Positions 61,013-64,000 of a DNA stretch of 64,000 bases are shown here, in pieces; positions within the stretch are counted from its first letter, which is position 1; each line of letters starts with the position of its first letter. The translations under genes were made by a program, and so were the position numbers. This DNA is from Humisphaera borealis (GTDB lineage Bacteria > Planctomycetota > Phycisphaerae > Tepidisphaerales > Tepidisphaeraceae): assembly GCF_015169395.1 (NCBI RefSeq), contig NZ_CP063458.1:4712001-4776000 (forward strand), in the 5' to 3' direction. Under the pieces are notes generated by a model. It saw only the letters and a list, made by a program, of their open reading frames with translations. It made no database searches and was not told where the DNA came from.

Positions 61013-63169
61013 GTGGCAAAGTCATGGCAAAGAGTACGAGCCCTGACGCTGGCGGTCGCCGCCACGGTGGGTTTCGCACGTCTTGCATCGGCCCAACCGG
61101 CGGGGGACGCCAACCCCGGCGTAATCAGCGCCGGCAAACTGGCGCAGACCTATCTCCAGCAAGAGGTTACGGCTCTGAACTCGGGCCGCCTGCAGGCCGA
61201 ACGTGACGACGCCGCGCGCCGCCTGGTCGCCCGTCGAACCGATGTTGCACGCCAGGAGATCGCCAAGGCGCTGGCAGCCCGGCCGGAGGCGTCACCGGCG
61301 GCCTCCACCCCGCTCGCCGCCGCTCGCGGCATCGCCGACGATGTCGATCCGGCACCGGAGTTTGTACCGGCGTTGGAAGGGCTGTTGGGGGTCGATCGCA
61401 CCCATTCCGAGTCCGCCGCCGCCGCCCTCATCGCCATACGGACCGATGCCGCGCTGGCCTCGCTGACTCGGTTTGTTTCGAATCCGGCGGCGCGGGGCAG
61501 CCCGCTGGCTGTTATCCGCATCATGGGCTCGTCCACCGACCGGCGAGTGGCCGAGACGCTGGTCAACCTGACGACCAACCCCCGCACCGACCAGGTGATC
61601 GCCAACGCCGCCGCCGACGCGCTGGCGTCGATGACCCTGCTGTCGGAGAACGGGCGCGACCCCATCGCATGGGGACGCTGGTGGCAGTCGGCCCGCGTCA
61701 AGCCGGCCGAAGCATTCCGCGCCGAACTGCTCGACCAGCGTCGCCGACGGCTGCCGGGCGAGGCGTTGAGCGATGTCGATGCCCTGGTCGGTCGGCTTTT
61801 CCAACTAGCCGAGGAGCGCAACCGACCCGAGGCGATGCGCCGGGTTCTCGAGTCGCCGGACGCCCGCTTTCGGTTGGCCGGTGTCCGCCTGGTGTTTCAG
61901 ACATTCATCGCGACCGGGCGCCTGGTGGATGGCACCGCGGTTCGACTGCGCGACATGATTCGCGACCCGTCGCCGGACGTCCGCCAGGAAGTCGCCCGCA
62001 CGCTCCAGGGACTGAACGACGCCCAATCGCTCGAGCCGTTGCTGGCGCAGCTGGCGGTCGAGCCCGACGCCGGTGTTCGCGTGGCGATCATGGCGGCGCT
62101 GGTGCCGATCAATGACCGGCGTGCGGCGGCCGAGATTGTTCCGCTGCTGAACGACCCATCACTGCGCGTGGCGGTGGCGGCGGCAGAGTCGCTGGCAAAG
62201 CTGGGCAACGTCATCCGTGCCGACCCGGCGCTGACGGCCCAGGTCGTCGGATCCCTCAGCCAGACACTGCTCGGACGCGCACGCCAGGACCCGACCGGAG
62301 AATTGAAGGCCGCCTGCATTGAAGCATTCGTTCCGCTCCGCGATCCGCGCCAGCAGACGAACTTCCTCGGGCTCCTAAACCTCAACGAAACCAAGCGAAC
62401 GCGCGTCGCCGCGATCGCCGGGCTGGGGGCGATCGGCGATCGCAACGCCGGCAACGCCGTCGTGAACTGGCTCCGCGGCGAGCCCGAAGCGATTGTGCGG
62501 CTCGCGGCACTCGGTGCTCTGCGCACCGTCGGGACATTCCAACTCGACGAGGCGATCTTCGATTACACCAAGACCCAGGTCGAGCCCGATGCCGGAAACC
62601 GCAAAGCGGCGTGGGATACGTTCGTCGCACTGCTTCCCGATGGCAGCAACCAGCGTCTGACCACCTGGGCCGAGCGATTCTTCCGGGCCGGCGAGTTCGA
62701 CAGGCGCATTCCCGTCCTTCGAGAGATCCTCAAGAAGCAGGAGGCCGCCGTCCCCGCCGAGGCGCAGGCCGCGGCCATCACCCGGGAGCAGATCGGCGAG
62801 TCATACATGAAGCTGCAGCCGCCCCAGCCGCAGGCTGCGATCCCTTTCTATCGCGACGCACTGACCTACTGGCTGGCCAACAACGGCGCCCAGCAGGTGA
62901 TTCTCGGACTGACCAAGTCGCTGCTGGAAGCCCAGATCGCTGCCCGCCAGTATGCCGAAGCGGTCGCGTTCGCCGGCGAATCTATCAAGAACGATCCGAA
63001 GCTGATGCCGGATGTGATGGCGATCCTGACCAGTGCCGCCGACAGGCTGAATGAAGTCGCGCAGCCCCGCGACGCCGAACGGCTGGCGACCGAAGCTCTG
63101 AAGTTGACCAATGTCGACCAGCGGTTCAGGGCACGTCTCGACGCGGCAATTCGTAAGTCCAAGGAATGA
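61013..63169 (+). CDS. Exported HEAT-repeat protein
   Basis: 718 aa if started at the GTG at 61013; the frame is open back to 60869, and TTG at 61004 or 60869 are alternatives, so the start is unsure. The GTG is favoured because a signal peptide follows (VAKSWQRVRALTLAVAATVGFARLASA). The body is helical repeats of the HEAT type (ASTPLAAARGIADD..., DPSPDVRQEVARTLQGL, PDAGVRVAIMAALVPI, DPSLRVAVAAAESLAKLG), with TPR-like helices at the C-terminus (QQVILGLTKSLLEAQIAARQYAEAVAFAGESI). It is probably a periplasmic scaffold. It shares an upstream region with the divergent TPR gene. Confidence 0.8.
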   Translation: MAKSWQRVRALTLAVAATVGFARLASAQPAGDANPGVISAGKLAQTYLQQEVTALNSGRLQAERDDAARRLVARRTDVARQEIAKALAARPEASPAASTPLAAARGIADDVDPAPEFVPALEGLLGVDRTHSESAAAALIAIRTDAALASLTRFVSNPAARGSPLAVIRIMGSSTDRRVAETLVNLTTNPRTDQVIANAAADALASMTLLSENGRDPIAWGRWWQSARVKPAEAFRAELLDQRRRRLPGEALSDVDALVGRLFQLAEERNRPEAMRRVLESPDARFRLAGVRLVFQTFIATGRLVDGTAVRLRDMIRDPSPDVRQEVARTLQGLNDAQSLEPLLAQLAVEPDAGVRVAIMAALVPINDRRAAAEIVPLLNDPSLRVAVAAAESLAKLGNVIRADPALTAQVVGSLSQTLLGRARQDPTGELKAACIEAFVPLRDPRQQTNFLGLLNLNETKRTRVAAIAGLGAIGDRNAGNAVVNWLRGEPEAIVRLAALGALRTVGTFQLDEAIFDYTKTQVEPDAGNRKAAWDTFVALLPDGSNQRLTTWAERFFRAGEFDRRIPVLREILKKQEAAVPAEAQAAAITREQIGESYMKLQPPQPQAAIPFYRDALTYWLANNGAQQVILGLTKSLLEAQIAARQYAEAVAFAGESIKNDPKLMPDVMAILTSAADRLNEVAQPRDAERLATEALKLTNVDQRFRARLDAAIRKSKE

Positions 63170-63245
63170 AAGACCGTTGCCTCGAACGGCAGCCGTGTGG
63201 CTCCTCCCTTGCCTAGCCACCTCAGCCCGCTTAGCTTCCACGTCT

Positions 63246-63962
63246 ATGCCAAGCTGGCCGCGTGCGGTCCTCTTTGATTTCGACGGCGTTCTCGTCAATT
63301 CCGAGCCCCTTCATTACCAGGCTTTTCGAGAAGTCCTGGCAAAAGAGGGCATCGTCCTGACCGAGGAGCAGTATTACCGCGACCTGATCGGACTCGACGA
63401 CCGGGGCGCCTTTCGATTTGCCTATGGCCTCCACAGTAAAGTGCTGACCCCTAGGAAGTTCCTGCAGCTGATGGCCGAGAAAACCCTGGTGATGCGCGAC
63501 CTGGTCTACCGCCGAAAGATGACCACGCTGCCCGGCGTCGGAGAGCTTGTGCGGCAGTTGTGGCGTCGCATCCCGCTGGCGATCGTGTCGGGGGCGATGC
63601 ACGAAGAGATCGAGGTCATGCTCGAAGGCGTCGCCCTTCGCGACTGCTTCGGGACGATCATCGGCTCGGAAGACGTGACCGCCGGTAAGCCCAACCCGCA
63701 GGGCTACCTGATGGCGATGCGGCAGATCTCGGACCGGCTGATGCACGAAGGGAAGATCGAGCACGCGCTCACGCCGGCCGATTGCCTGGTCGTCGAGGAC
63801 GCACCGACCGTCGTCCACAGTGTTGTGAAGGTCGGCTTCCCGACGCTCGCGGTCTGCAACACCTACGGGCCCGAGCAACTCGCCGACGCCAAGTACATCG
63901 TCGATTCGCTACAGCCGGCGGAAGTGCGGGCCAAGGTGCCGGCGCTGGGACTGAAGGAGTAG
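63246..63962 (+). CDS. HAD-superfamily phosphatase/phosphomutase, beta-phosphoglucomutase-like
   Basis: 238 aa from the ATG at 63246 (a longer frame to 63111 overlaps the HEAT gene end and is not supported). Motif I is LFDFDGVLVNSEPLHYQAF with nucleophile Asp11 and Asp13. A helical cap (about 18-90) follows, then motif II IVSGAMHEE, motif III Lys in TAGKPNPQGYL and motif IV VVEDAPT. The arrangement is the beta-phosphoglucomutase/CbbY-like subfamily, acting on phosphorylated sugars or small phosphates. Substrate not predictable. It starts 76 bases after the HEAT-repeat gene on the same strand. Confidence 0.92.
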   Translation: MPSWPRAVLFDFDGVLVNSEPLHYQAFREVLAKEGIVLTEEQYYRDLIGLDDRGAFRFAYGLHSKVLTPRKFLQLMAEKTLVMRDLVYRRKMTTLPGVGELVRQLWRRIPLAIVSGAMHEEIEVMLEGVALRDCFGTIIGSEDVTAGKPNPQGYLMAMRQISDRLMHEGKIEHALTPADCLVVEDAPTVVHSVVKVGFPTLAVCNTYGPEQLADAKYIVDSLQPAEVRAKVPALGLKE

Positions 63963-64000
63963 CCTGCTCAACGTCGTGCCACAAAGGATTGTGACCATGT

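Overview
This is a GC-rich, densely coded bacterial window that most resembles a planctomycete, probably of the Phycisphaerae type (inference). The lineage markers are two very large secreted PVC-type dehydrogenase / HEAT / c-type haem proteins (one also carries a DUF1080 domain), two secreted sulfatases, two surface-type proteins that begin with a LEPR-xLL-like motif, and many short palindromic repeats between genes. No rRNA, tRNA, CRISPR array, prophage or defence island was recognised.

Layout. 1-5.4 kb: a coiled-coil protein cut by the left edge, aspartate kinase (lysC) behind a good sigma70-like promoter, a membrane-anchored SNase-fold protein, and a Kef-type antiporter that converges on it across a perfect 20-bp hairpin. 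5.8-12.6 kb: a 1407-residue secreted dehydrogenase/haem/DUF1080 protein, a small secreted Cys-motif protein and a sulfatase. 12.7-13.8 kb: a complete IS630-family element with both inverted repeats, TA target duplication and a -1 frameshift site. 13.8-18.6 kb: a methyltransferase, a GGCT-fold protein, a LON-domain protein and an RTX-repeat/calpain protease. 18.7-22.7 kb: a hybrid histidine kinase divergent from a single-domain response regulator. 22.7-30.8 kb: a 1613-residue deacetylase/FG-GAP/dehydrogenase/haem fusion, a transglutaminase-like protein and a second sulfatase.

31.3-45 kb is one gene of 4548 codons: a short LEPR-like N-terminus, a six-repeat propeller-like region and 46 fibronectin type III modules. 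Five of these modules have been duplicated as one block of about 1.38 kb. After it come purD, an AddB-type nuclease/helicase, a DUF456 membrane protein, an ECF-like sigma factor with a C-terminal membrane helix, clpC, a DedA protein, a zinc-ribbon membrane protein, a small tail-anchored protein, a GAF/SpoIIE phosphatase, a TPR protein, a HEAT-repeat exported protein and a HAD phosphatase.

How the genes fit together (inference): sulfatases, the NodB-like deacetylase fusion, the DUF1080 protein and the secreted haem dehydrogenases suggest extracellular or periplasmic breakdown of sulfated or acetylated polysaccharide. The FN3 giant and the RTX-calpain protein look like envelope or secreted surface proteins that share one sorting signal. 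The hybrid kinase with its response regulator, the ECF-like factor and the SpoIIE phosphatase are signalling modules. The most unusual items are the FN3 block duplication, the RTX-calpain protein and its shared N-terminal motif, the NodB-dehydrogenase fusion, the membrane-tethered ECF-like protein, and several families of nested hairpin repeats, one of which also occurs inside a coding sequence.
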